The notes: a model not told the origin generated them from the letters alone. A DNA stretch of 8,511 nt from an uncultured Candidatus Saccharibacteria bacterium (GCA_947427985.1 CANEKB010000045.1:1-8511); one strand, 5' to 3'. Positions 1-6,341 are shown, counted from the stretch's first letter. A program made the numbers and translations.

Positions 1-18
1 TTCTCATGCTTGGGGTTT

Positions 19-59
19 CATCCTCCATTGATTACTCTATGGCTAGACAACGGAGGGAG
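19..59 (-). repeat. Left arm of 41-bp inverted repeat
   Basis: This is the reverse complement of 470-510 with a single mismatch (27 versus 502). It holds the last codons of the leftward cassette (SLRCLAIE), the TAA stop, and about 13 nt of non-coding sequence after the stop, ending in GGAGGATG when read on the minus strand. Identity continuing past the stop codon argues that DNA exchange or duplication, not only protein constraint, keeps the arms alike. Similarity ends abruptly on both sides. Its role as a recombination site is inference. Confidence 0.9.
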
Positions 60-224
60 CGGGCCCATGAACGTCTGCCGAACGGTTCATAGTTTTCGAT
101 AAACTTAACCTGCGTGTAAATATCGGCGTAGTATGCGTAGATTTTGCTTGAAGCTACGCTTTTAGACCAAACATAGCTTACGAATCCACTATCATGTAGC
201 TTGCTGAGTCCGCCATGGATATAC

Positions 225-238
225 CCGCTGCGGACGAA
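225..238. repeat. Inner 14-bp inverted repeat, left copy
   Basis: CCGCTGCGGACGAA is the exact reverse complement of 285-298. On the minus strand it encodes FVRSG in cassette A. The 46-nt spacer (239-284) is not itself symmetric. Its position at the 5' boundary of both cassettes makes it a candidate crossover core, but a small hairpin or chance coding similarity is possible. Confidence 0.85.
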
Positions 239-284
239 GAAAAGAGGATTTTGTACTCCTACTTTTTGGACATTAGGAACAGAT

Positions 285-298
285 TTCGTCCGCAGCGG
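285..298. repeat. Inner 14-bp inverted repeat, right copy
   Basis: TTCGTCCGCAGCGG is the exact reverse complement of 225-238. It encodes FVRSG in cassette B, in the same reading phase relative to the terminal SLRCLAIE as in the opposite cassette. Flanking bases diverge at once on both sides. Confidence 0.85.
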
Positions 299-469
299 AC
301 ACGCAGCGAACTTGGAAAAACCTGGTTGGGAGACTACCATGAACTTCAAAAGCGTAATTGTGACCCCTGGAAATACTGGATTCTACTGGAGCTCCTCCTT
401 TGCAAACGATTTTGACTTCAAAAACCCATTCGTTACTACCGCTTATGTCAACCTAAAATTCTGGGGATT

Positions 470-510
470 CTCCCTCCGTTGTCTAGCCATAGAGTAATCA
501 AGGGAGGATG
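470..510 (+). repeat. Right arm of 41-bp inverted repeat
   Basis: This is the counterpart of 19-59: 32 identical bases, one mismatch at 502, then eight more identical bases. It covers the SLRCLAIE codons of cassette B, its TAA stop at 495-497 and 13 nt beyond. The two arms bracket a segment of about 490 bp holding both cassettes in opposite orientation, so recombination between them would invert the whole block. Confidence 0.9.
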
Positions 511-557
511 GATAAGGTTAAAATGATGAGCGTAATATGATAAAAATGCGGATTTTG

Positions 558-585
558 TTGACAAAGTTGATTATAAGCATAAAAT
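558..585 (+). promoter_or_regulatory. Possible upstream promoter P1 for the 717 gene
   Basis: TTGACA at 558-563 is followed after 16 bp by TAAAAT at 580-585, one base from the TATAAT consensus. It lies just upstream of a better promoter (589-617) and could be a tandem start. The AT-rich context makes chance matches likely. Confidence 0.35.
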
Positions 586-588
586 ATA

Positions 589-617
589 TTGACATTTTTA
601 GAGTTGTGTGATACAAT
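589..617 (+). promoter_or_regulatory. Sigma-70-type promoter P2 for the 717 gene
   Basis: A perfect -35 TTGACA (589-594), an optimal 17-bp spacer and a -10 TACAAT (612-617) predict transcription from about 624. This gives a leader of roughly 90 nt before the ATG at 717. The leader carries short complementary segments (CTATCT near 640, AGATAG near 668) that could form a weak stem. This is the only promoter in the window with a strong -35; the glycan genes use extended -10 promoters instead. Confidence 0.75.
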
Positions 618-716
618 GAAAAGGTAAGGTAGTAGAATCTCTATCTTTAGCACATTTCCAGATTAAGAGATAGTGATTTTGCTGAAAAATTCTTGTAAGA
701 AAGTCGAGGTAAAAGT

Positions 717-1547
717 ATGCGCGAAAACATGAAAGTTGTCCTCTGGTATTTGATCGGAGCTCTGCCCAAGATCGCGTTGACAGTGATCGCCATCGCGGTG
801 GCCGTGCACATCAGCGAACAAAAGACCGAACGAATGGTCGACGAGATGCTCACCGAGGCACTGGAGAAGCAGTACGTCGACGTCGCCGGTTATTCCCTGC
901 CGACGCAGGCCATTCCTCCGAGAGAGGGAGCAGCGCCCAGCTTGGGCAAAAAGTCTGTGGCAGAAACCCAGCCGGAGAACAAGACGGATGATAGCGCTAT
1001 CCAGCTGTTAGAAACGTCGACGGCTGACACTACCGTGGAAGATCTGCTGGAAGCAGAGGCGTCGTGGGACGTGAAAACCACGAGCTATGCCAAGCACAGC
1101 TCAGACGAGCCAACGACAGAGTGGGCGGCCGATACGTCCTATTGCGTGCGAATGGACATGCCGCGAGTGATGTTCCAGAACTTGGAACGAAACTCCGTGG
1201 ATGTGGTCTACCCCGAGAGCGTGAAAGCGGGCGAGGAAGGCGTAATCGTCATCCGAGTCAAGAACAAAGGTTCCGGCGCAGAGTTCATCACGCAAGCGAC
1301 CTTCACGGCGGCAGACGATTTACGAATCGTCTACGGTTCGAGCCACCCGCAGACCGCCTATGGTGGCGAGCTGGATTATGGCATCATTGGCAACGGAAAA
1401 AGCCTGGTGGTGAACTTCTATACCGGAGCGACTGACGAGCACTACCGCAACCGCCATGATCACCATAGCTTCAGCGACGCGTATGGTTATGTGGACGCGG
1501 GCTTTTACCGCGTGCAGACAACCGCCGAGGACGTCACTATCAACTAA
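717..1547 (+). CDS. Membrane-anchored extracytoplasmic protein, unknown function (276 aa)
   Basis: The start is supported by GAGG at 705-708, eight bases before the ATG, and by the promoter upstream. Residues about 8-31 form one hydrophobic segment with basic residues (R2, K6) before it, predicting an uncleaved N-terminal anchor with the C-terminal part outside. Residues 32-140 are polar, rich in Glu, Thr and Ser, and probably a flexible stalk. Residues about 141-276 look like a compact beta-rich domain: VDVVYPESVKAGEEGVIVIR, then VKNKGSG and ATFTAADDLRIVYG, alternating like an Ig/CARDB-type sandwich. A late His-rich stretch (HYRNRHDHH, residues 242-250) could bind metal. I do not recognise the family. 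Leucine and valine codons favour C/G at the third position, unlike the A/T-leaning glycan genes, which suggests a different history or expression level. It is monocistronic, with its own promoter and terminator. A role in surface attachment or cell-wall contact is only a guess. Confidence 0.85.
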   Translation: MRENMKVVLWYLIGALPKIALTVIAIAVAVHISEQKTERMVDEMLTEALEKQYVDVAGYSLPTQAIPPREGAAPSLGKKSVAETQPENKTDDSAIQLLETSTADTTVEDLLEAEASWDVKTTSYAKHSSDEPTTEWAADTSYCVRMDMPRVMFQNLERNSVDVVYPESVKAGEEGVIVIRVKNKGSGAEFITQATFTAADDLRIVYGSSHPQTAYGGELDYGIIGNGKSLVVNFYTGATDEHYRNRHDHHSFSDAYGYVDAGFYRVQTTAEDVTIN

Positions 1548-1558
1548 TCTGGCAAGCG

Positions 1559-1590
1559 AAGCCGCCTGGGCAACTGGGCGGCTTTTCTCC
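1559..1590 (+). terminator. Intrinsic terminator after the 717 gene
   Basis: AAGCCGCC (1559-1566) pairs with GGCGGCTT (1577-1584) around a 10-nt loop, and a T-rich tail (TTTT, then CTCCTTCTTT) follows. The stem starts 11 bases after the stop codon. On the minus strand the same stem lacks a U-tract, so it probably does not terminate the converging 1657-3534 gene efficiently. Confidence 0.85.
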
Positions 1591-1656
1591 TTCTTTAATT
1601 TGTTGAGAACAAGACTAATCGTCGACGAGATGGTGTGGGTTACGATTTTTTAGCGC

Positions 1657-3534
1657 CTACTCGTCAATCAGGCGATTCGGATCTTTGGCAAAAATTAGGA
1701 AGATGAGCGGGGGCATGAGGTAGATCTGAAGAGCATTCGGAAGGCCGGAGAAGAAGTTGAGCGTAATAAGATAAGCGACCAGGAGCGAAATCAGGAGCGG
1801 AAGGGCGGGATGAGACCAGAAAACGCTCTGACACAGGCGAGATTTAAGGCTCGTAGGTAAAGATACGGTTTGGCCTTCGGGGATTTTGCGAGCGGCGGCG
1901 AGTTGAGGCTGAGGAGATTTATGGCGAGCAGGGCTTGGCACCTTGCTGTCACGGCCGTCAAGAAAACGGCGAGAAAAAAGCGGAGCAAAGAAAGCCAAGA
2001 GAAGGCTAAAGGCAACAAGCAAGGCGCCAACCAGGCCGAGCTCAAGGAGGAGGCTGATAGGTTCGTTTTGGACGATCGCATTCGGAAGGGCGAGCTCGTG
2101 CTCGGGGAAGGCGCCGTTTAGAGCGAGGCCGGCACCGCCGAGACCTACCCCGAAGAAGATACTGGTAGGGGTGACAGCCGTTGAACCGAGGCAAGCCTCG
2201 CTGTAGGGCTGGCCACAGTTCGTGCCCATCCAAAGTTCGGGGTGACCCGGAGCATGCAACCAAGTGCGCAAGGCAAGGTCGTTCAGACCGAGGCGAACGT
2301 TGGTCGAGGCGGGGATATAGCCATCAAAGATAGCTTCGTTATCGTCCGCGCTATCATTAGAATCTGCGGGCGGAGTAGTTTCCCTAGGACGAACGTCGAT
2401 AATGCCGAGCGAAAGCTGATGAACAACCTTAGCAACACCAGAATAGAAAGTATCGTTGGTGGGGCTAAGTGCAGAGAAAGTTCCCTGCGCCACTAAAGTA
2501 CAGAAAAAGCTGACGACGGGGATAAGAATAATATATTGCCATTTTGCGCGACGAACAAGCGCAAAAATGAAGAGAATGAGAAGTGCAATGGCGTAGGCGT
2601 AGATGGCGCCCCGAGATAAAGTCAAAAATAAAGTTGCCGAGAAGAGCAAGGCTAGTACGAAGCAGACGATAGTCTGCCTTTTCTCGAGGCGCGTTCGCGA
2701 CGCCTGCCGTCGCAGGTGAGCGGCATCTTCATCCTCGCTCGTAAGCTCCGGAGATTCCCGGAAAGAAGAATCGCCAGTTCCCAACGTATGCGTCCCGCCC
2801 ATCTCGAAGGCAACTTTATTTTTTTCGTTCTTGGTAGCTTCTTTTTTAACACCAAAAATATTTTCGAGGAGCTTTGGGAAAGCGAGGAGGAAGAGGGCGA
2901 GGAGAGTAGGGGCAAGGAGGAGGTTACCCATGAACTGTGGCTCAATGGCGAAACCAGAAGGGTGCGGGAAGCCGAAAGTCCAGAAAGTGCAACCGGCACA
3001 AAGTAGCGTATCGCTACGCGAAAGCCCAGCAATATCAAGAATACATTGCACCCAACAGAAGACACAAACGAGAGCAGTTGAAAAGAAAAGCGATTCAATG
3101 AAATATCGGCGCCAGCTAGGATTAGGTTTCAAGAGCGGAAAAACGAAGAGGAGCGCGAAAACCGCAAAGAAAGTGAGCCAGAGAACACCGGCAGTAAGAA
3201 TAGCGCGGGTGGGATTGGGCGACCAAAAGGCAGAAATCGTGGCATAAAACGGAAAAAGCGAAAAGAGGAAAAACCGTTTATCAGAAATGCCAGGTAACTC
3301 TAAACCCCAGGGACCTTTCTGTGCGTTTTTCGCGAAGACTCTTTGTTTGCGCTGATAATCTACCAAAACGATAAAAGCAACCAGGTCAAAGAAGACTAGC
3401 CAAATTAACGGAAGGGAGAGTTCGAAGTTCATAGTGGCGTCGTTCCCTAGCGAAATCAGGGGGTAATATGAGAAAAAGAGGATCGCCGGCATAAGGTATG
3501 CTAAAATGAAAAAAACCTTCCGAAATAACTTCAT
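1657..3534 (-). CDS. O-antigen ligase/Wzy-family polytopic membrane protein (625 aa)
   Basis: A polytopic inner-membrane protein of the O-antigen ligase/Wzy superfamily, which joins or transfers lipid-linked glycans on the outer face of the membrane. Hydrophobic segments occur near residues 7-25, 41-60, 87-101, 112-134, 147-165, 203-220, 288-304, 310-327, 333-350, 492-520 and 577-612. Family hallmarks are ISAFWSPNPTRA (100-111), SGFAIEPQFMGNLLLAP (193-209), TLSRGA (305-310) and the C-terminal FGVGLGG...NAIVQNEPISLLLELGLVGALL (461-506). A long external loop (about 350-457) with C440 and C448 matches the catalytic-side loop of the family; a disulfide is possible. Two polar insertions (229-286 and 523-570) make it longer than usual. 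I chose ATG 3534 over in-frame codons up to 3702 because an extended -10 lies 6 nt upstream and the longer form would overlap the divergent GT gene. In a monoderm it would polymerise a capsule or wall glycan, or glycosylate a protein such as a pilin. Substrate is unknown. Confidence 0.88.
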   Translation of the reverse strand: MKLFRKVFFILAYLMPAILFFSYYPLISLGNDATMNFELSLPLIWLVFFDLVAFIVLVDYQRKQRVFAKNAQKGPWGLELPGISDKRFFLFSLFPFYATISAFWSPNPTRAILTAGVLWLTFFAVFALLFVFPLLKPNPSWRRYFIESLFFSTALVCVFCWVQCILDIAGLSRSDTLLCAGCTFWTFGFPHPSGFAIEPQFMGNLLLAPTLLALFLLAFPKLLENIFGVKKEATKNEKNKVAFEMGGTHTLGTGDSSFRESPELTSEDEDAAHLRRQASRTRLEKRQTIVCFVLALLFSATLFLTLSRGAIYAYAIALLILFIFALVRRAKWQYIILIPVVSFFCTLVAQGTFSALSPTNDTFYSGVAKVVHQLSLGIIDVRPRETTPPADSNDSADDNEAIFDGYIPASTNVRLGLNDLALRTWLHAPGHPELWMGTNCGQPYSEACLGSTAVTPTSIFFGVGLGGAGLALNGAFPEHELALPNAIVQNEPISLLLELGLVGALLVAFSLLLAFFAPLFSRRFLDGRDSKVPSPARHKSPQPQLAAARKIPEGQTVSLPTSLKSRLCQSVFWSHPALPLLISLLVAYLITLNFFSGLPNALQIYLMPPLIFLIFAKDPNRLIDE

Positions 3535-3540
3535 GAAACC

Positions 3541-3549
3541 ATTGTAGCA
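3541..3549 (-). promoter_or_regulatory. Extended -10 promoter of the Wzy/ligase gene
   Basis: On the minus strand TGC precedes TACAAT, and the hexamer ends 6 nt before the ATG at 3534. No good -35 and no Shine-Dalgarno sequence are present. The predicted transcription start coincides with the ATG, implying a leaderless mRNA, and this decides the start codon. Confidence 0.7.
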
Positions 3550-3612
3550 TGGCCACGCCACGCGAGCGAGAGAATTACAAGAAAGTAAGACCGGAGCGAA
3601 GATCAAGGTATA

Positions 3613-3621
3613 TGCTATAAT
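3613..3621 (+). promoter_or_regulatory. Extended -10 promoter of the GT4 gene
   Basis: TGC followed by a perfect TATAAT (3616-3621), with GAGAGC and then ATG at 3628. The spacing of 6 nt places transcription start at or next to the start codon. No ribosome-binding site could fit, and no -35 is evident. It diverges from the promoter at 3541-3549, with 69 nt between the two -10 boxes. Confidence 0.75.
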
Positions 3622-3627
3622 GAGAGC

Positions 3628-4785
3628 ATGAAAGAGGGTCAGAAGGTGCTTTTTGTGTCGCATACGGCAAACTTTGCGAAGTTTAATCGAGCATTTATGC
3701 AAGATTTACGCAAAAAGGGAGTCGTGGTACATTACGCCTCGGCCGGTGAAGAGGAAGTGCCGGATTGCGACAAACACTTCCAGATTGGTTTCGCAAGGTC
3801 GCCGTTTCGGTTGTTGAAAAATTGGAAAGCTTACCGGGCGTTGAAGAAGTTGCTAAAGAAAGAAGACTACGACCTAATACATTGTCATACGCCGGTGGGT
3901 GGAGTGTTGACACGATCGGCAGCGCGAAGCTTAGCTAGAAAGCCGCATTATGACGGTCAGGATGAAGGGGCAAAACAACCAAAAGTGATTTACACGGCAC
4001 ACGGATTCCATTTTTATGAAGGGGCACCAAAATCGAGCTGGATGCTGTACTACCCGGTCGAGAAAAACTTAGCGAAGGATACGGATTGTTTAATCACGAT
4101 CAATAGCGAAGATTACAAGCTGGCTCGAAAAAAATTCCAAGCAAAAAAAGTAGTGCGTTTAGATGGGATTGGCGTGGACCTAACAAAGTTCGGACCAGCC
4201 GATATAGCAGAGAAAGAGAGGTTGCGCGAGAAGCACGGGCTAGACAAGGGAGATTTTGTGCTGATTTACGTTGCGGAACTAAATAAGAATAAAGACCAAA
4301 TGTCGCTCATCGAGGCACTGCCGAGGCTAAAAAAGGAAATTCCGAAGCTAAAAGTGTTGCTAGTCGGTAAAGGCGCGTATGAGGAGAGGTTAAAGCACAA
4401 AGTACAGCGGTTAGGTTTGGTGGACACGGTGAAATTCCTAGGCTATCGCAAGGATGTAGCGGAATTATATAAAATGGCGGACGTCGGAGTATCGACGAGC
4501 CGGCGCGAAGGACTAGGGCTGAACTTGATCGAAGAGATGGCAAGCGGGCTACCACTCATAGCTAGAGATAACAGGGGACACCGTGAAGTGATCGTGTCGG
4601 AACAGATTGGAAGGTTGTTTACGGACGAGAAAGGGCTTCTCGAAGCAGTGCTAGAAATGTATCGTAGCCCGAAGCTGCGTGCGGAAATTGGCAAACATAA
4701 TCTTGGGGCAGTGAGGAAATACAGTTTAGAGATCGCCAAGGAAAGAATGGCAGAAATCTATCGCGAGTATCTTCGGACAAGGTAG
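3628..4785 (+). CDS. GT4-family glycosyltransferase (385 aa)
   Basis: A cytoplasmic, retaining GT-B glycosyltransferase that would add a sugar from a nucleotide donor to the lipid-linked glycan precursor. Residues 1-180 form the acceptor-side Rossmann half: KVLFVSHTANFAKFNRAF (6-23), YDLIHCHTPVGGVLTR (81-96) and the distinctive YTAHGFHFYEGAP (122-134), with YYPVEKNLAKDTDCLITINSEDYKLA (141-166) typical of the EpsD/CapJ-like GT4 group. GIGVDLTKF (180-188) opens the donor half. VAELNKNKDQ (215-224), LLVGKGAYEERL (244-255) and VKFLGYRKDVAELY (268-281) follow, then the EX7E nucleotide-sugar motif with E294 and E302 in REGLGLNLIEEMASGLP. Length is normal for the family and no domain is missing. Donor and acceptor sugars cannot be read from sequence. 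It converges on the polyprenyl glycosylphosphotransferase gene with 93 bp between. Confidence 0.93.
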   Translation: MKEGQKVLFVSHTANFAKFNRAFMQDLRKKGVVVHYASAGEEEVPDCDKHFQIGFARSPFRLLKNWKAYRALKKLLKKEDYDLIHCHTPVGGVLTRSAARSLARKPHYDGQDEGAKQPKVIYTAHGFHFYEGAPKSSWMLYYPVEKNLAKDTDCLITINSEDYKLARKKFQAKKVVRLDGIGVDLTKFGPADIAEKERLREKHGLDKGDFVLIYVAELNKNKDQMSLIEALPRLKKEIPKLKVLLVGKGAYEERLKHKVQRLGLVDTVKFLGYRKDVAELYKMADVGVSTSRREGLGLNLIEEMASGLPLIARDNRGHREVIVSEQIGRLFTDEKGLLEAVLEMYRSPKLRAEIGKHNLGAVRKYSLEIAKERMAEIYREYLRTR

Positions 4786-4809
4786 TTCCCTACGACTAGC
4801 CAACGATAT

Positions 4810-4875
4810 AGCCGGCTGGTGTATGGCTATTGTATGGACAATGTCCGGACAATGACTGGCGTTTGTACGGCAGAC
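4810..4875 (+). repeat. Degenerate 11-bp tandem repeat between convergent genes
   Basis: The 93-bp gap between the convergent genes can be written as six consecutive 11-mers: AGCCGGCTGGT, GTATGGCTATT, GTATGGACAAT, GTCCGGACAAT, GACTGGCGTTT and GTACGGCAGAC. All have GG at positions 5-6, and units 2-4 match each other at 8-9 of 11 positions. The perfect 10-bp palindrome TGTCCGGACA sits at 4842-4851. No G+C-rich stem with a U-tract is visible for either gene, so no conventional terminator is called here. It may be a decayed minisatellite or chance. Confidence 0.5.
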
Positions 4876-4878
4876 AGA

Positions 4879-6306
4879 CTATTTAGCGCCACGTCGAAAA
4901 ATAACAGCGCCAACAGTGCGAAGAATGATACGAAGATCAAGCCAAGGCGACCAATTTTGGATATAGTAGATATCGAGAGCGCGACGCTCTTCGAAACCGA
5001 TATCGCGACGACCAGAGACCTGGGCGAGGCCGGTAAGACCTGATTTTACCGAGAGCAAGAGTGAGCGGTCCCCATAATGATGGAGCTCGCCTGGTACAAG
5101 GGCACGCGGACCGACCAGAGAGATATCGCCACGAATAACATTAATGAGCTGAGGAAGCTCGTCGAGCGAGGTCGAACGGAGGAACTTGCCAAGCTTCGTA
5201 ATGCGAGGGTCGTTTTTAATCATGTCGCCGTTGTCGCGGTATTTTTTGATCAGATGCGGCTTACCCATCTTTGTAAAAGCCTCCTCGGGAGAAAGACCGC
5301 AATATTCTGGCTTCATGGAACGGAATTTATAGATCTTAAAATGTTGATTATAGCGCGAGAGGCGAACCTCAGAATAAACTGCGGGGGATTTCGGGTCGGA
5401 AAGTTTTTCGAGCAACCAGATAACCCCCATCGGAATTGCGGCAATAATTAAAATCAGTAACCCAAGGGCGATATCACAAGCTCGCTTAAAAATACGAGCG
5501 CCACCAACGAGCGGAGTGATTTTCACGAGGATTGCTGGAGTATTGCCGACAAGCTCGAGATCACCCATCTGAGACGTGAGTGCAGCACTAGATGGGACGT
5601 AGTAATAAAGAAGGTGGCGGTTGATAGCTTGGCGATAGACGTACTCTGTACGTTTGTCATCAGTCTGGAAGATGACATCTGGCTTCGTGCGTTTCAAGGC
5701 TTCTTTGAGTGAGGAGTATTGCTTGCGACGAAGGTCCTTTGGGATATATTTCGCACTAGCAATCACGCCGGAGAGCCGAAAGCCAGATTCAGGATAAGCC
5801 GCGATATAATCAGCAAGGTACTCAGTGTTTTGACTATTGCCGATAATGACGGTTTTCAAAGTGGCGCGACGATTATGTTTTAAGGCAACACCACGTGCAA
5901 GACGAACCGTCTGGCGAAAGAGGCAAAGAAAAAAGAAGCAAGAAACAACTGAGTAGAGCGCCATGATACGAACTGGGAAAAGATCAGCCTCGAAGAAGAA
6001 GTCATAACTAATGATCGCCATTACCCCAACAATCGAAGCGAGAAAAAGACGACCAATCTCGGACCAGCGGTTGCGGCTAAGAAAGATTGTTTTGCGATAA
6101 AGACCGAAAGCCGCAAGGATAATAATATAAATCGGCAAAAGCCAAAGCATTGAAATGACAAACTTCCAAGGAGCGGCCTCAAAATAGAATGGACGCTGGT
6201 CGAGATGTGTACGCATAAAATATGCCACCAAAAAGGAGAGCAAGATCGCACAAGCGTCGCCCAACATAAGAAAGGCGTGGAAAATTAGCCCAAAATCCTT
6301 CTTCAT
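4879..6306 (-). CDS. Polyprenyl-phosphate glycosyl-1-phosphate transferase (WbaP/ExoY-type, 475 aa)
   Basis: It transfers a sugar-1-phosphate (often glucose or galactose) from a UDP-sugar to undecaprenyl phosphate, the first committed step of a surface glycan. N-terminal hydrophobic segments lie near residues 8-31, 49-69, 86-101 and 111-130. A cytoplasmic nucleotide-binding-like domain follows (VIIGNSQNTEYLADYI, 153-168; PDVIFQTDD, 209-217). The bacterial sugar transferase domain starts at FKRACDIALGLLILI (273-287). Its motifs are present in order: YSEVRLS (311-317), FKIYKFRSM (323-331), NDPRITKLGKFLRSTSLDELPQ (365-386, with the catalytic Asp-Glu pair D382/E383), NVIRGDISLVGPRALVPGE (389-407), GLTGLAQVSGRRD (423-435) and YYIQNWSPWLDL (447-458). 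Length fits the long, four-TM subfamily. The ATG at 6306 follows an extended -10 by 7 nt, so the message is probably leaderless. The sugar is unknown; galE nearby makes UDP-Gal or UDP-Glc plausible. Confidence 0.95.
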   Translation of the reverse strand: MKKDFGLIFHAFLMLGDACAILLSFLVAYFMRTHLDQRPFYFEAAPWKFVISMLWLLPIYIIILAAFGLYRKTIFLSRNRWSEIGRLFLASIVGVMAIISYDFFFEADLFPVRIMALYSVVSCFFFLCLFRQTVRLARGVALKHNRRATLKTVIIGNSQNTEYLADYIAAYPESGFRLSGVIASAKYIPKDLRRKQYSSLKEALKRTKPDVIFQTDDKRTEYVYRQAINRHLLYYYVPSSAALTSQMGDLELVGNTPAILVKITPLVGGARIFKRACDIALGLLILIIAAIPMGVIWLLEKLSDPKSPAVYSEVRLSRYNQHFKIYKFRSMKPEYCGLSPEEAFTKMGKPHLIKKYRDNGDMIKNDPRITKLGKFLRSTSLDELPQLINVIRGDISLVGPRALVPGELHHYGDRSLLLSVKSGLTGLAQVSGRRDIGFEERRALDIYYIQNWSPWLDLRIILRTVGAVIFRRGAK

Positions 6307-6313
6307 CTCTTAT

Positions 6314-6322
6314 ATTATAGCA
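6314..6322 (-). promoter_or_regulatory. Extended -10 promoter of the PGT gene
   Basis: On the minus strand TGC plus TATAAT ends 7 nt before the ATG at 6306, predicting a leaderless or nearly leaderless transcript. It lies exactly where a -35 box of the opposite-strand promoter (6333-6341) would fall, with 16 nt between the two -10 hexamers. Confidence 0.75.
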
Positions 6323-6332
6323 GATTAGGTCG

Positions 6333-6341
6333 TGGTATAAT
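6333..6341 (+). promoter_or_regulatory. Extended -10 promoter of the kinase-like gene
   Basis: TGG plus a perfect TATAAT (6336-6341) precedes the ATG at 6350 by 8 nt. The G-run in AGGGGGCG is too close to the start to be a normal Shine-Dalgarno sequence, so a leaderless transcript is likely. It is back-to-back with, and overlaps the footprint of, the PGT promoter. Confidence 0.7.

Larger units (their letters stand above)
32..349 (-). pseudogene. C-terminal cassette A of a FISUMP-like surface protein (leftward)
   Basis: This open frame has no credible start. The only initiator is a TTG near 349 without a Shine-Dalgarno sequence, and it lies inside the opposite cassette. The part that resembles a protein domain runs from PLFFVRSGYIHGG to the end: FVRSG, then a DSGF..YVWSKS segment, an AYYADIY strand, and the terminal RSLRCLAIE. 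Order and spacing fit the small beta-rich, C-type-lectin-like modules (Fib_succ_major/DUF1566 type) that end many secreted or pilin-like proteins of CPR bacteria, where the core reads roughly FVRSGYI...G.YWSS...AY...GFSLRC. No signal peptide, anchor or N-terminal body is present, so it is a fragment: either a silent donor or invertible cassette, or the remnant of a broken gene. Module assignment is from recalled family pattern; the cassette role is inference. Confidence 0.6.
201..497 (+). pseudogene. C-terminal cassette B of a FISUMP-like surface protein (rightward)
   Basis: This open frame opens with TTG at 201 (other possible starts are similarly unsupported) and has no ribosome-binding site, so it is probably not translated on its own. 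Its recognisable part begins at FVRSG (286-300) and includes TPGNTGFYWSSSFAND, an AYVNLKFW strand, and GFSLRCLAIE with a TAA stop at 495-497. The YWSSS and GFSLRC signatures are the hallmark of FISUMP/DUF1566-like modules. The distance from FVRSG to SLRCLAIE (about 57 residues) nearly equals that in the leftward cassette (about 55), though the interior sequences differ strongly. It is divergently arranged with that cassette and shares both boundary repeats with it. A decayed gene copy is the main alternative. Confidence 0.6.

Noticed and set aside
32..497. Diversity-generating retroelement variable region
   Set aside because: The modules resemble C-type-lectin-like folds used by such systems, but no reverse transcriptase or template repeat is in the window. 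The two modules differ far more widely than adenine-limited changes would produce.
1870..3247. Plus-strand open frames opposite the Wzy/ligase gene
   Set aside because: Their translations are Lys/Arg/Glu-rich low-complexity, as expected from the antisense of Leu/Phe/Ala-rich membrane codons. They have no ribosome-binding sites and no domain character.
1657..3702. Longer form of the Wzy/ligase gene starting at 3702
   Set aside because: The extra 56 residues run through the divergent GT4 promoter and its first codons, and an extended -10 sits 6 nt before the internal ATG at 3534.
4842..4851. TGTCCGGACA palindrome as a terminator for the GT4 gene
   Set aside because: The symmetric arms leave no workable loop and no U-tract follows on either strand.
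4819..5451. Plus-strand open frames over the 3' half of the PGT gene
   Set aside because: They overlap the strongly conserved sugar-transferase domain on the other strand and show no motifs or initiation signals.
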